Source: Streptomyces sp. NBC_01476
GTDB lineage: Bacteria; Actinomycetota; Actinomycetes; Streptomycetales; Streptomycetaceae
Direction of reading: 5' to 3'
Assembly (NCBI RefSeq): GCF_036227265.1
Contig: NZ_CP109446.1
Coordinates: 5,896,001-5,960,000 of the forward strand
DNA length: 64,000 bases
The translations under genes and the position numbers were made by a program. The first letter of the stretch is position 1; each line of letters opens with the position of its first letter. The notes beneath the pieces were generated by a model. That model made no database searches. It worked only from the letters and a program-made list of their open reading frames with translations, and had not been told where the DNA came from. This document shows positions 34,435-42,757 of this stretch, one piece after another.

Positions 34435-34506
34435 GCCCTCGCGGAGGAGGCCATCTGCAGGGGGGCGCCCCTCGCGCCCCTTGCAGATGCCGGCCTCCAC
34501 GAGGGC
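34435..34506 (-). terminator. Long imperfect hairpin between glyA and sdaA
   Basis: Two arms of roughly 31 nt pair over most of 34435-34506, outermost GCCCTCG with CGAGGGC, then GGAGG with CCTCC and a TCTGCA core with TGCAGA. It begins six bases after the glyA stop on the minus strand. It should terminate or attenuate transcription and so lower sdaA expression relative to glyA. Confidence 0.7.
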
Positions 34507-34512
34507 GGGGGA

Positions 34513-35766
34513 TCACGCGTAGAGGGGGTACTTCCGGGCCAGTGCGGAGACCCGCTCCCGCAGGGGCGCCGGGTCGTACGACGGCTTCAGCGTCTCGGCG
34601 ATGATGTCCGCCACCTCGCGGAAATCGGCCGCGCCGAACCCCCGCGTGGCGAGCGCCGGCGTGCCGATGCGCAGGCCCGAGGTGACCATCGGCGGACGCG
34701 GGTCGTTCGGGACGGCGTTGCGGTTGACGGTGATACCGACCTCGTGGAGCCGGTCCTCCGCCTGGCGGCCGTCCAGTGCGGAGTCGCGCAGGTCGACCAG
34801 CACCAGGTGGACGTCGGTGCCGCCGGAGAGCACCGAGACGCCCGCTTCGGTGACGTCGGGGCGGCCCAGCCGCTCGGCGAGCAGCTTGGCGCCTTCCAGC
34901 GTACGGGTCTGGCGGTCCCTGAACTCCTCGGTGGCCGCCGCCTTGAAGGCCACCGCCTTCGCCGCGATGACGTGCTCCAGCGGGCCGCCCTGCTGGCCGG
35001 GGAAGACCGCTGAGTTGATCTTCTTGGCGTGCTCGGCGGTGGAGAGGATGACACCGCCGCGGGGGCCGCCGAGGGTCTTGTGGGTCGTGGTGGTGACCAC
35101 ATCCGCGTACGGCACGGGCGAGGGGTGCAGCCCGGCCGCGACCAGTCCGGCGAAGTGCGCCATGTCGACCAGCAGATACGCGCCGACCTCGTCGGCGATC
35201 CGCCGGAACTCCGCGAAGTCCAACTGCCGCGGGTACGCCGACCAGCCGGCGATGATCATCTGCGGCCGGTGCTCCTTGGCCAGCCGCTCGACCTCCGCCA
35301 TGTCGACCAGGCCGGTCTTCTCGTCCACGTGGTACGCGGCGACCTGGTAGAGCTTGCCGGAGAAGTTGATCTTCATACCGTGGGTCAGGTGGCCGCCGTG
35401 CGCCAGGTCAAGGCCCAGGATGGTGTCGCCCGGCTTGAGCAGCGCGAACATCGCCGCCGCGTTGGCCTGGGCGCCCGAGTGCGGCTGGACGTTCGCGGCC
35501 TCGGCACCGAAGAGCGCCTTGACCCGGTCGATGGCCAGCTGCTCGACCACATCGACGAACTCGCAGCCGCCGTAGTAGCGGCGGCCGGGGTAGCCCTCGG
35601 CGTACTTGTTGGTGAGCACCGAGCCCTGGGCTTCGAGCACCGCCACCGGAGCGAAGTTCTCCGAGGCGATCATCTCCAGGGTGGACTGCTGGCGGTGCAG
35701 CTCGGCGTCGATCGCGGCGGCGACGTCCGGGTCGAACTCATGCAGGGACTGGGTCAGCAGGGACAT
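34513..35766 (-). CDS. glyA: Serine hydroxymethyltransferase
   Basis: The 417-residue PLP enzyme interconverts serine and glycine with transfer of the one-carbon unit to tetrahydrofolate. The PLP lysine is in VVTTTTHKTLGGPRGG. Other conserved blocks are LEMIASENFAPVAVLEAQGSVLTNKYAEGYPGRRYYGGCE and LDLAHGGHLTHG. Length is typical. ATG 35766 is chosen over an in-frame codon eight residues earlier, because AGGAAG lies about six bases before it. It is downstream of gcvT and gcvH on the same strand, so glycine cleavage and serine synthesis are likely co-regulated by the glycine riboswitch. Confidence 0.97.
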   Translation of the reverse strand: MSLLTQSLHEFDPDVAAAIDAELHRQQSTLEMIASENFAPVAVLEAQGSVLTNKYAEGYPGRRYYGGCEFVDVVEQLAIDRVKALFGAEAANVQPHSGAQANAAAMFALLKPGDTILGLDLAHGGHLTHGMKINFSGKLYQVAAYHVDEKTGLVDMAEVERLAKEHRPQMIIAGWSAYPRQLDFAEFRRIADEVGAYLLVDMAHFAGLVAAGLHPSPVPYADVVTTTTHKTLGGPRGGVILSTAEHAKKINSAVFPGQQGGPLEHVIAAKAVAFKAAATEEFRDRQTRTLEGAKLLAERLGRPDVTEAGVSVLSGGTDVHLVLVDLRDSALDGRQAEDRLHEVGITVNRNAVPNDPRPPMVTSGLRIGTPALATRGFGAADFREVADIIAETLKPSYDPAPLRERVSALARKYPLYA

Positions 35767-35878
35767 GAAAACTTCCTGGTCGGGAGGCACGAAAGGCGCG
35801 GAGACACGAGGGCGCGCGGACGCGGGGGGACGCGGGCGCGGGCCGGAAGCCGGAGCCGGAGCCGGAGCTGGGGAAGCC

Positions 35879-35950
35879 GAGGCCGGAGAACCCGGAGCCG
35901 GAAAACCAGAGGCCGGAGAACCCGGAGCCGGGGAACCCGAGGCCGGAACC
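35879..35950. repeat. 30-bp tandem repeat in the gcvH-glyA spacer
   Basis: Two copies of a 30-bp unit beginning GAGGCCGGAG (35879-35908 and 35909-35938, a few mismatches) and a partial third copy form the gap between gcvH and glyA. Further GGAGCC sub-repeats extend upstream to about 35845. No function is evident; it may be expanding simple sequence. Confidence 0.8.
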
Positions 35951-35955
35951 GCCGC

Positions 35956-36336
35956 TCAGGCAGCGATGAACGCGTCGTACTCGGCTGCGGACAGCAGCTC
36001 CGCGCCCTCCTGCGACACCTTCACCTTGAAGAGCCAGCCGCCCTCGAAAGGCGCCGAGTTGACCAGCGACGGGTCGTCCACCACGTCCTGGTTGATCTCG
36101 GTCACCTCACCGGACACCGGTGAGTACAGGTCGCTGACGGACTTGGTCGACTCCAGCTCGCCGCAGCTCTCGCCCGCGGTGACGGTCGTGCCGACCTCGG
36201 GAAGCTGGACGAAGACGACGTCACCGAGCGCGTCGGCGGCGTGCGAGGTGATTCCCACGGTGGCGGCCCCGTCGGCGGGGGCGGAGAGCCACTCGTGCTC
36301 CTTGCTGTAGCGCAGTGCTTCAGGATTGATGCTCAT
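35956..36336 (-). CDS. gcvH: Glycine cleavage system H protein
   Basis: The 126-residue carrier shuttles the aminomethyl group between the P, T and L proteins. The lipoylated lysine is Lys65 in LESTKSVSDLYSPVSGEV, and the N-terminal YSKEHEWL and C-terminal FKVKVSQEGAELLSAAEYDAFI are standard. ATG 36336 has GGAG about nine bases upstream. It lies 133 bp after gcvT and 189 bp before glyA on the same strand. The P protein (gcvP) is not in this window. Confidence 0.97.
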   Translation of the reverse strand: MSINPEALRYSKEHEWLSAPADGAATVGITSHAADALGDVVFVQLPEVGTTVTAGESCGELESTKSVSDLYSPVSGEVTEINQDVVDDPSLVNSAPFEGGWLFKVKVSQEGAELLSAAEYDAFIAA

Positions 36337-36394
36337 GACGGAATTCTCCCGGATGGGTCGGAGTGCTCGCGCGGGGGCACGCGGCGGTGCGGAA

Positions 36395-36462
36395 ACGGGT
36401 GGCCGCGGCGCGGAGGCCGCGGGAGGGAACGGATGGCCGTGGCGCGGAGGCCGCGGCAGGGA
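36395..36462. repeat. 34-bp tandem duplication in the gcvT-gcvH spacer
   Basis: Two 34-bp copies (36395-36428 and 36429-36462) differ at three positions. They fill half of the 133-bp spacer between gcvT and gcvH. Each copy carries GCGGAGGCCGC, which can fold into a small hairpin. Confidence 0.85.
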
Positions 36463-36469
36463 ACGGAAC

Positions 36470-37609
36470 TCAGCGCTCGCGCTTGTAGAAGGGCAGCGCG
36501 ACGACCTGGTGCGGCTCCTGGGCGCCGCGGATGTCGACCGCGACCCCGGCAGACCCGGGCGCCGCGTGCGACGCGTCCACGTACGCCATCGCGATCGGCA
36601 CCCCGAGGGTCGGTGACGGAGCCCCGGAGGTGACCTCGCCGATGACCGCGCCGGCGCCGTCCGTCACCGGATAGCCGGCCCGCGGCACCCGGCGGCCCTC
36701 GGCGACCAGCCCGACCAGCGTGCGCGGCGGCTCGGCGGCGGCCCGCTCGGCCGCGGCGGCCAGCGCCTGCCGGCCGACGAAGTCCCCGGGCTTGTCGAAC
36801 TTGACCACCCGGCCGAGGCCCGCGTCGAAGGGCGTCAGCGCCGTGGTCAGCTCGTGCCCGTAGAGCGGCATGCCCGCCTCAAGCCGCAGCGTGTCCCGGC
36901 AGGACAGCCCGCACGGTACGAGGCCGGCCGCCCGGCCCGCCTCGGTCAGCGCCTGCCACAGCCGCTCGGCGTCGGCCGGCGCCACGAACAGCTCGAAGCC
37001 GTCCTCGCCGGTGTAGCCGGTGCGGGCGATCAGCGCCTCCACGCCGGCCACCGTGCCGGGCAGCCCGGCGTAGTACTTCAGGCCGTCCAGGTCGGCGTCG
37101 GTGACCGCCTTGAGGATGCCGGGCGCCTGCGGACCCTGGACCGCGAGCAGCGCGTACGCGTCCCGGTCGTCGCGGACCCGCGCCTCGAAGCCGGCCGCCC
37201 GCTCGGTCACCGCGTCCAGCACGGTCCGGGCGTTGGAGGCGTTGGCGACGATCATGTACTCCTCGTCGGCCAGCCGGTAGACGATCAGGTCGTCCAGGAT
37301 GCCGCCGTCGGGCGCGCAGATCATGGTGTAACGGGCCCGGCCGACGGCGAGGGCCGAGAGGTGGCCGACCAGGGCGTAGTCCAGCGCCTGGCCCGCCTGC
37401 GGGCCGGTCACGGTGATCTCGCCCATGTGCGAGAGGTCGAAGAGGCCGGCGCGGGTCCGTACCGCCTGGTGCTCCTCGCGCTCACTGGCGTACCGCAGCG
37501 GCATGTCCCAGCCGGCGAAGTCGGTCATGGTGGCGCCCAGCGCGCGGTGCAGCGCGTCCAGCGCGGTGTGGCGCGGCGCGCTCAGGGGCTCGCTCAGGGG
37601 TTCGCTCAT
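36470..37609 (-). CDS. gcvT: Glycine cleavage system aminomethyltransferase (T protein)
   Basis: The 379-residue T protein releases ammonia from the aminomethyl-lipoyl H protein and passes the methylene group to tetrahydrofolate. Conserved blocks are FAGWDMPLRY, GLFDLSHMGEITVTGP, ARTGYTGEDGFELFV and CRDTLRLEAGMPLYGHEL. ATG 37609 has GGGAG about ten bases upstream; an in-frame repeat of SEPLS at the N-terminus is a small oddity. It is the first gene of the gcvT-gcvH-glyA unit and is preceded by a tandem glycine riboswitch, which explains its control. Confidence 0.96.
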   Translation of the reverse strand: MSEPLSEPLSAPRHTALDALHRALGATMTDFAGWDMPLRYASEREEHQAVRTRAGLFDLSHMGEITVTGPQAGQALDYALVGHLSALAVGRARYTMICAPDGGILDDLIVYRLADEEYMIVANASNARTVLDAVTERAAGFEARVRDDRDAYALLAVQGPQAPGILKAVTDADLDGLKYYAGLPGTVAGVEALIARTGYTGEDGFELFVAPADAERLWQALTEAGRAAGLVPCGLSCRDTLRLEAGMPLYGHELTTALTPFDAGLGRVVKFDKPGDFVGRQALAAAAERAAAEPPRTLVGLVAEGRRVPRAGYPVTDGAGAVIGEVTSGAPSPTLGVPIAMAYVDASHAAPGSAGVAVDIRGAQEPHQVVALPFYKRER

Positions 37610-37665
37610 CGGAAAAGGGCTCCCAGACGGATCGACGGGTGGCGTGGCCAAGCGGTGAACCTGGC

Positions 37666-37883
37666 CTCCCCATCTGTCATCGGAACCTGAGAGGTTCACC
37701 GTGACCCGGCGGGGCCAGCGGTTTGCACCTTGGGTGGGACCGGTCCGGTACGCGTCAAACGTACAAAGAGCCGGTCCGCTTTTCAGATCTGCCTCGCCCG
37801 CGCGGTATCTGTGCCTGAGAGATTCAAGGGAGGGCTTGCTCCTTCGGCGCCCGCCCCGGCCGGGGCGGAACTCTCCCGCGCGG
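37666..37883 (-). promoter_or_regulatory. Tandem glycine riboswitch upstream of gcvT
   Basis: Read on the minus strand, aptamer I (about 37883-37797) has a P1 helix of CCGCGCG with CGCGCGG, the core GCGCCGAAGGAGCAA and CTCTCAGGCA. Aptamer II (about 37742-37666) has CCAAGGTGCAAACCGC, then GAACCTCTCAGGTTCCGATGACAG. These are the conserved glycine-aptamer core elements, and the two-aptamer order and position ahead of gcvT are typical. Glycine binding is expected to switch on the cleavage genes when glycine is in excess. Aptamer edges are approximate. Confidence 0.88.
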
Positions 37884-38011
37884 CCTCGAACGGCCGGTAT
37901 GCAAGTTGTCCGCACATCATTGCATGCCCGCAGGCGGCATGCCCGGGGGCCCGGCAGCCGCTAGGGTTTCCCGGCAGCAGGTCAGTGGCACATGGGCGGA
38001 CAAGGGTGGAC

Positions 38012-38764
38012 ATGGAGATTCCGGCACCGTACACACCGTACATATGGCCGGCCAACGAGCTGGAAGAAGTGCTCACCGCGAGCCTCGGCAACCCCGCGGC
38101 CACCCCCCGGCTGCTGGAGGTGCTCAGCCGCTCCCGGGTGTGGGTGCCGCTGCCGAACGGCGGTCACCCGCGGCTGCCCGGCTTCGACCTGCCCACCATG
38201 GAGCTGGAAGGCGCGCCCTATGTGCCGGTCTTCAGCTCCGAGCAGCAGTTCCGGCAGGCCGCGGACGGTATGTCCTGCACCATCGCGCCGGTGCACGAGT
38301 TCGCCCGCGGGCTGCCGCCGCTGGTCGGCATCGCGGTGAACCCGGGCGGCGCCGTCGGAGTGCCGCTGCCGCCGGCCGCGGTGGCCGACCTGTGCCGGGC
38401 GGAGCCCGGCGGGTACGGAGAGCCGCGGTCGGGCGCCCGGGTGCGGCTCTGGGAGCCGGAGCCGGCCGACGAGCCGGTGGACTTCCTGGCCGCGGCCGCC
38501 GCCGAGTTCGCGGTCACCCCGGTGGTGCTCACCGCCCGCCGGGCGCTCGCCTCGGTGGAGGAAGCGCCGCCCGAGCTCTTCGTCGGCGTGGAGCTGGACC
38601 GCTGGCAGGAGGAGGACCGGGCGCTCGCGATGGACGCGATCGGCCGGGCGCTCGGCGCGGTGCCGCTGCCCTGGCAGGCGCACCTGATCCTGCTCGACGT
38701 GGCCCAGGACCCGGTGAGCGACTGGATGCTGGAGCGGCTCCCGCCGTTCTTCGCCCGCGACTGA
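38012..38764 (+). CDS. SseB family protein
   Basis: A 250-residue probably cytoplasmic protein with an SseB N-terminal-type domain: LLEVLSRSRVWVPLP, then ELEGAPYVPVFSSEQQFRQAADG and GIAVNPGGAVGVPLPP. A second alpha/beta region around PPELFVGVELDRWQEEDRALAMDAIGRALG fits the SseB C-terminal domain. The name comes from enhanced serine sensitivity in E. coli; the molecular role is not settled. ATG 38012 has AAGGG five bases upstream. It diverges from gcvT and its riboswitch; the gap 37884-38011 probably holds both promoters, but I could not place them. Confidence 0.82.
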   Translation: MEIPAPYTPYIWPANELEEVLTASLGNPAATPRLLEVLSRSRVWVPLPNGGHPRLPGFDLPTMELEGAPYVPVFSSEQQFRQAADGMSCTIAPVHEFARGLPPLVGIAVNPGGAVGVPLPPAAVADLCRAEPGGYGEPRSGARVRLWEPEPADEPVDFLAAAAAEFAVTPVVLTARRALASVEEAPPELFVGVELDRWQEEDRALAMDAIGRALGAVPLPWQAHLILLDVAQDPVSDWMLERLPPFFARD

Positions 38765-39086
38765 GCGGCCGGGCCGGAAGCCGACGGGGCGGCCGACGGG
38801 GCCGCTGGCAGGCCGCCGACGGGCCGCCTACTGGGGACCCGGCCCGCGCCCCGCCCGTCCCGGCGGTAGCACCCCGTCGCCGGCCGAACACGTATACGCC
38901 GCGTATACGCCGTAATTACGCACTCCGGCTTGAGTCGGTCACCGTTCCACCGGGAACACTCGACCTGATTTGATGGGCTCGTCGGCGTATCACCGTGCGC
39001 CGGGAGGATCGGGCGGTCACACCAGCCGGACCCCTCGCAAGAGTCGCAAGAGCAGCACACCGGAGCAGGGAAAGGGGCGGTCCCAC
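38765..39086. other. Intergenic region with tandem CGTATACG palindromes
   Basis: This 322-bp stretch between two SseB-like genes holds two copies of the palindrome CGTATACG (38891-38898 and 38902-38909), spaced 11 bp apart. Further downstream is a small dyad, GTTCC-ACCG-GGAAC (38944-38957). Both look like regulator sites for the downstream gene. In-frame codons upstream of GTG 39087 reach back to 38970, so part of the region could be coding if an earlier start is used. Confidence 0.5.
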
Positions 39087-39857
39087 GTGATCGCGGGCGC
39101 GCAAGGCGGCGCGGCGGCGGCCGGCCATATGGAGCAGATGCTGCTCCAGGTGGGCCCGGGCCGGTTCGACGCTTACGAGAACCTGCTCGGATCGCTCGCC
39201 GCCGGCGAGGTGTGGATGCTGCTCTGGCACGGTGTGCCCGGTTCTGCCGACGCCCAGTACGGCAGCATGGAGATCAACGGCCACGGCTACGCCCCCTGCT
39301 GCACCTCGCCCCGGGAACTGGCCGCCAGCGGCTGGACCCGCGAGCACGAGGTGGTCTCCGGGCGGGACATCGCCCTGACCCTCTACCCCGACCGGTGCGG
39401 GCTCTGGCTCAATCCGCACGCCCCCGGCGGCGGTGTCGGCATCCCCTGGCCTGACCTGAGACGGATCGCGGTCGGCCTCGACCTGCTGCCGGCCGGCCCG
39501 CTCCAGATCGGCGAACCCTCGCTGCAGATCCCGCAGTTCTACGCGCTTCTCACTCAGGCCGCCCACCGCACCCCGGCGGTCCGCTCGCTGCGCCGGGCCT
39601 GGGTCCAGCCGGCCCTCGGCGAGCCGTACCTGGCCATCGGCGTCGAGGTCTACGACTCCTCCGCCCAGGCCGTCGAAGCGGTCCGGCTGATGATGCAGCA
39701 GGCGGTCACCGGGGTCCCCGAAGGACTCGCGGTCTCCACCGTGGCGATGGCCGACGCGTACGACCCGGTCGGCATGTGGATGCGCGCCAACGACCAGCCG
39801 TTCTTCGACCGTGAGGCGTACAGCGCCGGTGCCGCCTGGGGTCCGTCCCGCCGCTGA
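39087..39857 (+). CDS. SseB-like protein (enhanced serine sensitivity family)
   Basis: A 256-residue protein with conserved blocks MEQMLLQVGPGRFDAYENLLGSLAAGEVWMLLWHG, MEINGHGYAPCCTSPRELAASGW, LYPDRCGLWLNPHAPGGGVGIPW and VRSLRRAWVQPALGEPYLAIGVEVYD. These match the streptomycete SseB-type family found beside the previous gene. The biochemical role is unknown. GTG 39087 is chosen because AGGGGCGG lies about eight bases before it; starting at 38970 would add 39 mostly basic, Ser-rich residues. The two SseB-like genes form a same-strand pair beside the serine/glycine genes. Confidence 0.78.
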   Translation: MIAGAQGGAAAAGHMEQMLLQVGPGRFDAYENLLGSLAAGEVWMLLWHGVPGSADAQYGSMEINGHGYAPCCTSPRELAASGWTREHEVVSGRDIALTLYPDRCGLWLNPHAPGGGVGIPWPDLRRIAVGLDLLPAGPLQIGEPSLQIPQFYALLTQAAHRTPAVRSLRRAWVQPALGEPYLAIGVEVYDSSAQAVEAVRLMMQQAVTGVPEGLAVSTVAMADAYDPVGMWMRANDQPFFDREAYSAGAAWGPSRR

Positions 39858-39874
39858 ACCGCGGGGCGCGGCGG

Positions 39875-41398
39875 TCACTTCTCCCGGCTGAAGATCCCCT
39901 CCAGCAGCCCCAGCGGCGGACTCCCCAGCGCCAGCAGGGACTTGTGGAAGCGCGGGAGGGAGAAGTCCGCTCCCCAGGTGCGCTTGGCCTCTTCGCGCAG
40001 CCGCATGATTTCGAGCTTGCCCCAGGTGTAGCGGCCGTAGCCGGCGTCGAAGGTGCCGCGACGGGCCTCGGAGGCGGCGCTGGCGCGGGCCAGATGGGCG
40101 TCGCGCATGAAGAGCCGGGTGGCCTCTTCGAGGTTCATCGTGCCGGTGTGCAGCCCGATCGCACAGGTCAGCCGGGTGACCCGGACCAGCGCTTCGAGCG
40201 CCACACCGATCGCGAACCGCGGGTCGTGCGCCCGGAAGCCCTCCTCCAGGCAGACCTCCTCGACGTAGTGCGCCCAGCCCTCGGAGAAGGAGAGGCTGTG
40301 CAGGGTGCGGCGGACCGGCCCGCGGGCCCGGCGCAGCGCCCTGCCGTGCGCGAAGTGCCCGGGGGAGACCTCGTGCACGGTGATCGACGGCAGGCTGGTG
40401 CGGCTGAACACCGTCAGCCACTCCTCGCGCTCCTCGGCCGGCCACTCCGGCTCCGGCGGTGTCACGTGGTACCAGGACGGTGACTCCGACTCACCCGGCG
40501 CCGCCCACGTCATCATCGCCATCGACCAGCGGCGCGACGGCGGTGCGGGGCCGACCAGACACTCCCCGTCGGCGTACGGCGCGAGCCCGTGCTCCTTGGT
40601 GAAGGCGATCACCTCGTCGGTGAGCCGGGCCGCCTCGGCGATCACCCCGTCGGCATCCGGGTGGTCGGCGAGGAGGCCGGGGATCAGTTCGTCGACCGTA
40701 CGGGTCGGGTCGAGCGCCCCACAGGCGTCGGTGAGCAGGTCGGTCAGCCGGTCGCGTTCCCGGGCCGCGTCGGCCGCCAGCGCCTCCAGGTCGACCCGCA
40801 GGCCCTCCTGGGTGCCCATCAGTGAGGCCAGCGCCTTCTCGCCCAGCCGCGGGTCGGGGTCGCCGTGCTCGGCGGCGTACTCCAGCCGGCCGACCAGCCG
40901 GGCGTGCGCGCCGAGCGCCGCGGCCTCGGCCGGGCCCTGGTCCGGATCGAGGTCGGCGGCCAGCCCGCGGGCCGAGCCCAGCAGGGCGGCGGCAACCGGC
41001 GCGTTCACCCGGTCGAGGGCGGCCAGTGACGCGTCGATCGCCTCCGGCCAGCGGGCCAGATGCTTGCGGCGGGCCTTGGCCCGCTCCTTGCGGGGCGCGT
41101 ACTGCCGGTCGTAACAGGCCAGCTCAAGGTTGGACAGATGCGGGTACGGGTCGCGGCGGTGGAGTTCAAGATCACCGTATTGGGTCCGCAGCGACTTCTC
41201 GAACACCCGCAGATGCGCCTCGTCGTGATCGTCGTCCAGCCGGCCGGCGGCGCGGCGGGCCCGGACCACTTCCGCCACCGCGTGCCGCACACCGTCCGGC
41301 GACAGATCCTGCACCCTGCCGTCGTACTCGTGCAGGCCCGCCATTTCCCGGGCCTGAGGCATCATCAGGGCGTACACCGCGCGCAGCCGCTCGTTCAC
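39875..41398 (-). CDS. DUF885 family protein (putative metallo-hydrolase)
   Basis: The 507-residue protein belongs to DUF885, a family with a gluzincin-like fold. The motif VHEVSPGHFAHG supplies the likely metal-binding His/Glu residues, followed by HSLSFSEGWAHYVEEVCLEEGF, where the downstream Glu lies. The C-terminal GYGRYTWGKLEIMRLREEAKR is also conserved. Peptidase activity is predicted for the family but is mostly unproven. GTG 41398 gives the start MNERLRAVYALMM; no clear ribosome site is visible. It is convergent with the SseB-like gene (17 bp apart) and diverges from the oligopeptide transporter. Confidence 0.85.
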   Translation of the reverse strand: MNERLRAVYALMMPQAREMAGLHEYDGRVQDLSPDGVRHAVAEVVRARRAAGRLDDDHDEAHLRVFEKSLRTQYGDLELHRRDPYPHLSNLELACYDRQYAPRKERAKARRKHLARWPEAIDASLAALDRVNAPVAAALLGSARGLAADLDPDQGPAEAAALGAHARLVGRLEYAAEHGDPDPRLGEKALASLMGTQEGLRVDLEALAADAARERDRLTDLLTDACGALDPTRTVDELIPGLLADHPDADGVIAEAARLTDEVIAFTKEHGLAPYADGECLVGPAPPSRRWSMAMMTWAAPGESESPSWYHVTPPEPEWPAEEREEWLTVFSRTSLPSITVHEVSPGHFAHGRALRRARGPVRRTLHSLSFSEGWAHYVEEVCLEEGFRAHDPRFAIGVALEALVRVTRLTCAIGLHTGTMNLEEATRLFMRDAHLARASAASEARRGTFDAGYGRYTWGKLEIMRLREEAKRTWGADFSLPRFHKSLLALGSPPLGLLEGIFSREK

Positions 41399-41660
41399 CA
41401 GACGACCGTACCCCGGACTACGCGGGGGTAACGGTCGAAGAATCACCACATCACAGTTGCGCATCCGTTCCCGGTCAGGGCTGGCGGGTGATCGCGGAAC
41501 GCAACCAGAATCCAGCGGCAAGAAGGCGCTGTGACGTGGCTCGGTCAGTCATCTGTCCAACAACGGCAGACAGAGGTTCCGGCAGCGCGGTTCGTGTAAG
41601 AAGCCGCTACCGCGGCGGGCGCGCGCCGGTAACCCGCCGGCGAGAGGGGTCAGTCTCACC

Positions 41661-42659
41661 ATGACCGCACCGATAGAGACCACCCAAGGGCAGAATCAGG
41701 CGCAACCTGAGGCTGTTCTGGAGGGTGTCGGAGCAAAGGCGATCGAAGGCCGTTCCCTGGGCCAGATCGCCTGGATGCGGCTGAAACGCGACAAGGTCGC
41801 GATCGCCGGCGGTGTGGTGGTCATCCTGCTGGTGCTGCTGGCGGTGCTCGCCAAGCCGATCGAGATGGTCTTCGATCTCGACCCCAACGCTTTCCACCAG
41901 AATCTGGTCGACCCCGAACTGCTCGCGCCCAAGGGCGGCTGGGGCGGTATGAGCTGGGCGCATCCGCTCGGCGTCGACCCGAAGTTCGGCCGCGACATCC
42001 TGGCCCGGATCATCGAGGGCTCCTGGATCTCGATGCTGGTCGCCACCGGCGCCACCATCTTGTCCAATGTGATCGGCACCGTGCTGGGCGTCATCGCCGG
42101 CTACTACGGCGGCTGGGTGGACAGCCTGATCAGCCGGCTGATGGACGTCTTCCTGGCGTTCCCGCTGCTGCTCTTCGCGATCTCCATCTCCGCCTCGCTG
42201 CAGGACGGGGCGTTCGGCCTCAACGGGCTGCCGCTGCGGATCTGCGTGCTGATCTTCGTCATCGGCTTCTTCAACTGGCCCTACATGGGCCGGATCGTCC
42301 GCGGCCAGACGCTGTCGCTGCGGGAACGCGAGTTCGTGGAGGCGGCGCGCGGCATGGGCGCCCGCGGCCCGTTCATCCTCTTCCGGGAGCTGCTGCCGAA
42401 CCTCGTCGCGCCGATCCTCGTCTACTCGACGCTCCTGATCCCGACCAACATCCTCTTCGAGGCGGCGCTCAGCTTCCTCGGCGTCGGCATCGCGCCACCG
42501 CAGGCCTCCTGGGGAGGCATGCTGACCAGCGCGGTGGACGTCTACCAGTCCGACCCGCAGTACATGTTCGTGCCCGGCCTGGCGATCTTCATCACGGTGC
42601 TGGCCTTCAACCTGCTCGGCGACGGGCTGCGTGACGCCCTCGACCCGCGCAGCAAGTGA
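41661..42659 (+). CDS. oppC: Peptide ABC transporter permease (OppC/DppC type)
   Basis: A 332-residue permease with six helices and the large extracytoplasmic loop after helix 1 (WAHPLGVDPKFGRDILARIIEG) that is typical of OppC. The coupling motif is EFVEAARGMGARGPFILFRELLPN. ATG 41661 has GAGAGGGG about ten bases upstream. It is the first gene of a five-gene operon in the order C-A-B-D-F. The 262-bp gap to the divergent DUF885 gene should hold the operon promoter. Confidence 0.93.
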   Translation: MTAPIETTQGQNQAQPEAVLEGVGAKAIEGRSLGQIAWMRLKRDKVAIAGGVVVILLVLLAVLAKPIEMVFDLDPNAFHQNLVDPELLAPKGGWGGMSWAHPLGVDPKFGRDILARIIEGSWISMLVATGATILSNVIGTVLGVIAGYYGGWVDSLISRLMDVFLAFPLLLFAISISASLQDGAFGLNGLPLRICVLIFVIGFFNWPYMGRIVRGQTLSLREREFVEAARGMGARGPFILFRELLPNLVAPILVYSTLLIPTNILFEAALSFLGVGIAPPQASWGGMLTSAVDVYQSDPQYMFVPGLAIFITVLAFNLLGDGLRDALDPRSK

Positions 42660-42757
42660 TCCGCAGCGATCCATCGACCCCGGCGTGGCACTCAGCGTGC
42701 CGTACGGCGACCACAGCCGACCCGGTGACTAAAAGGAAATGAGGGGCGTAACCCGGT

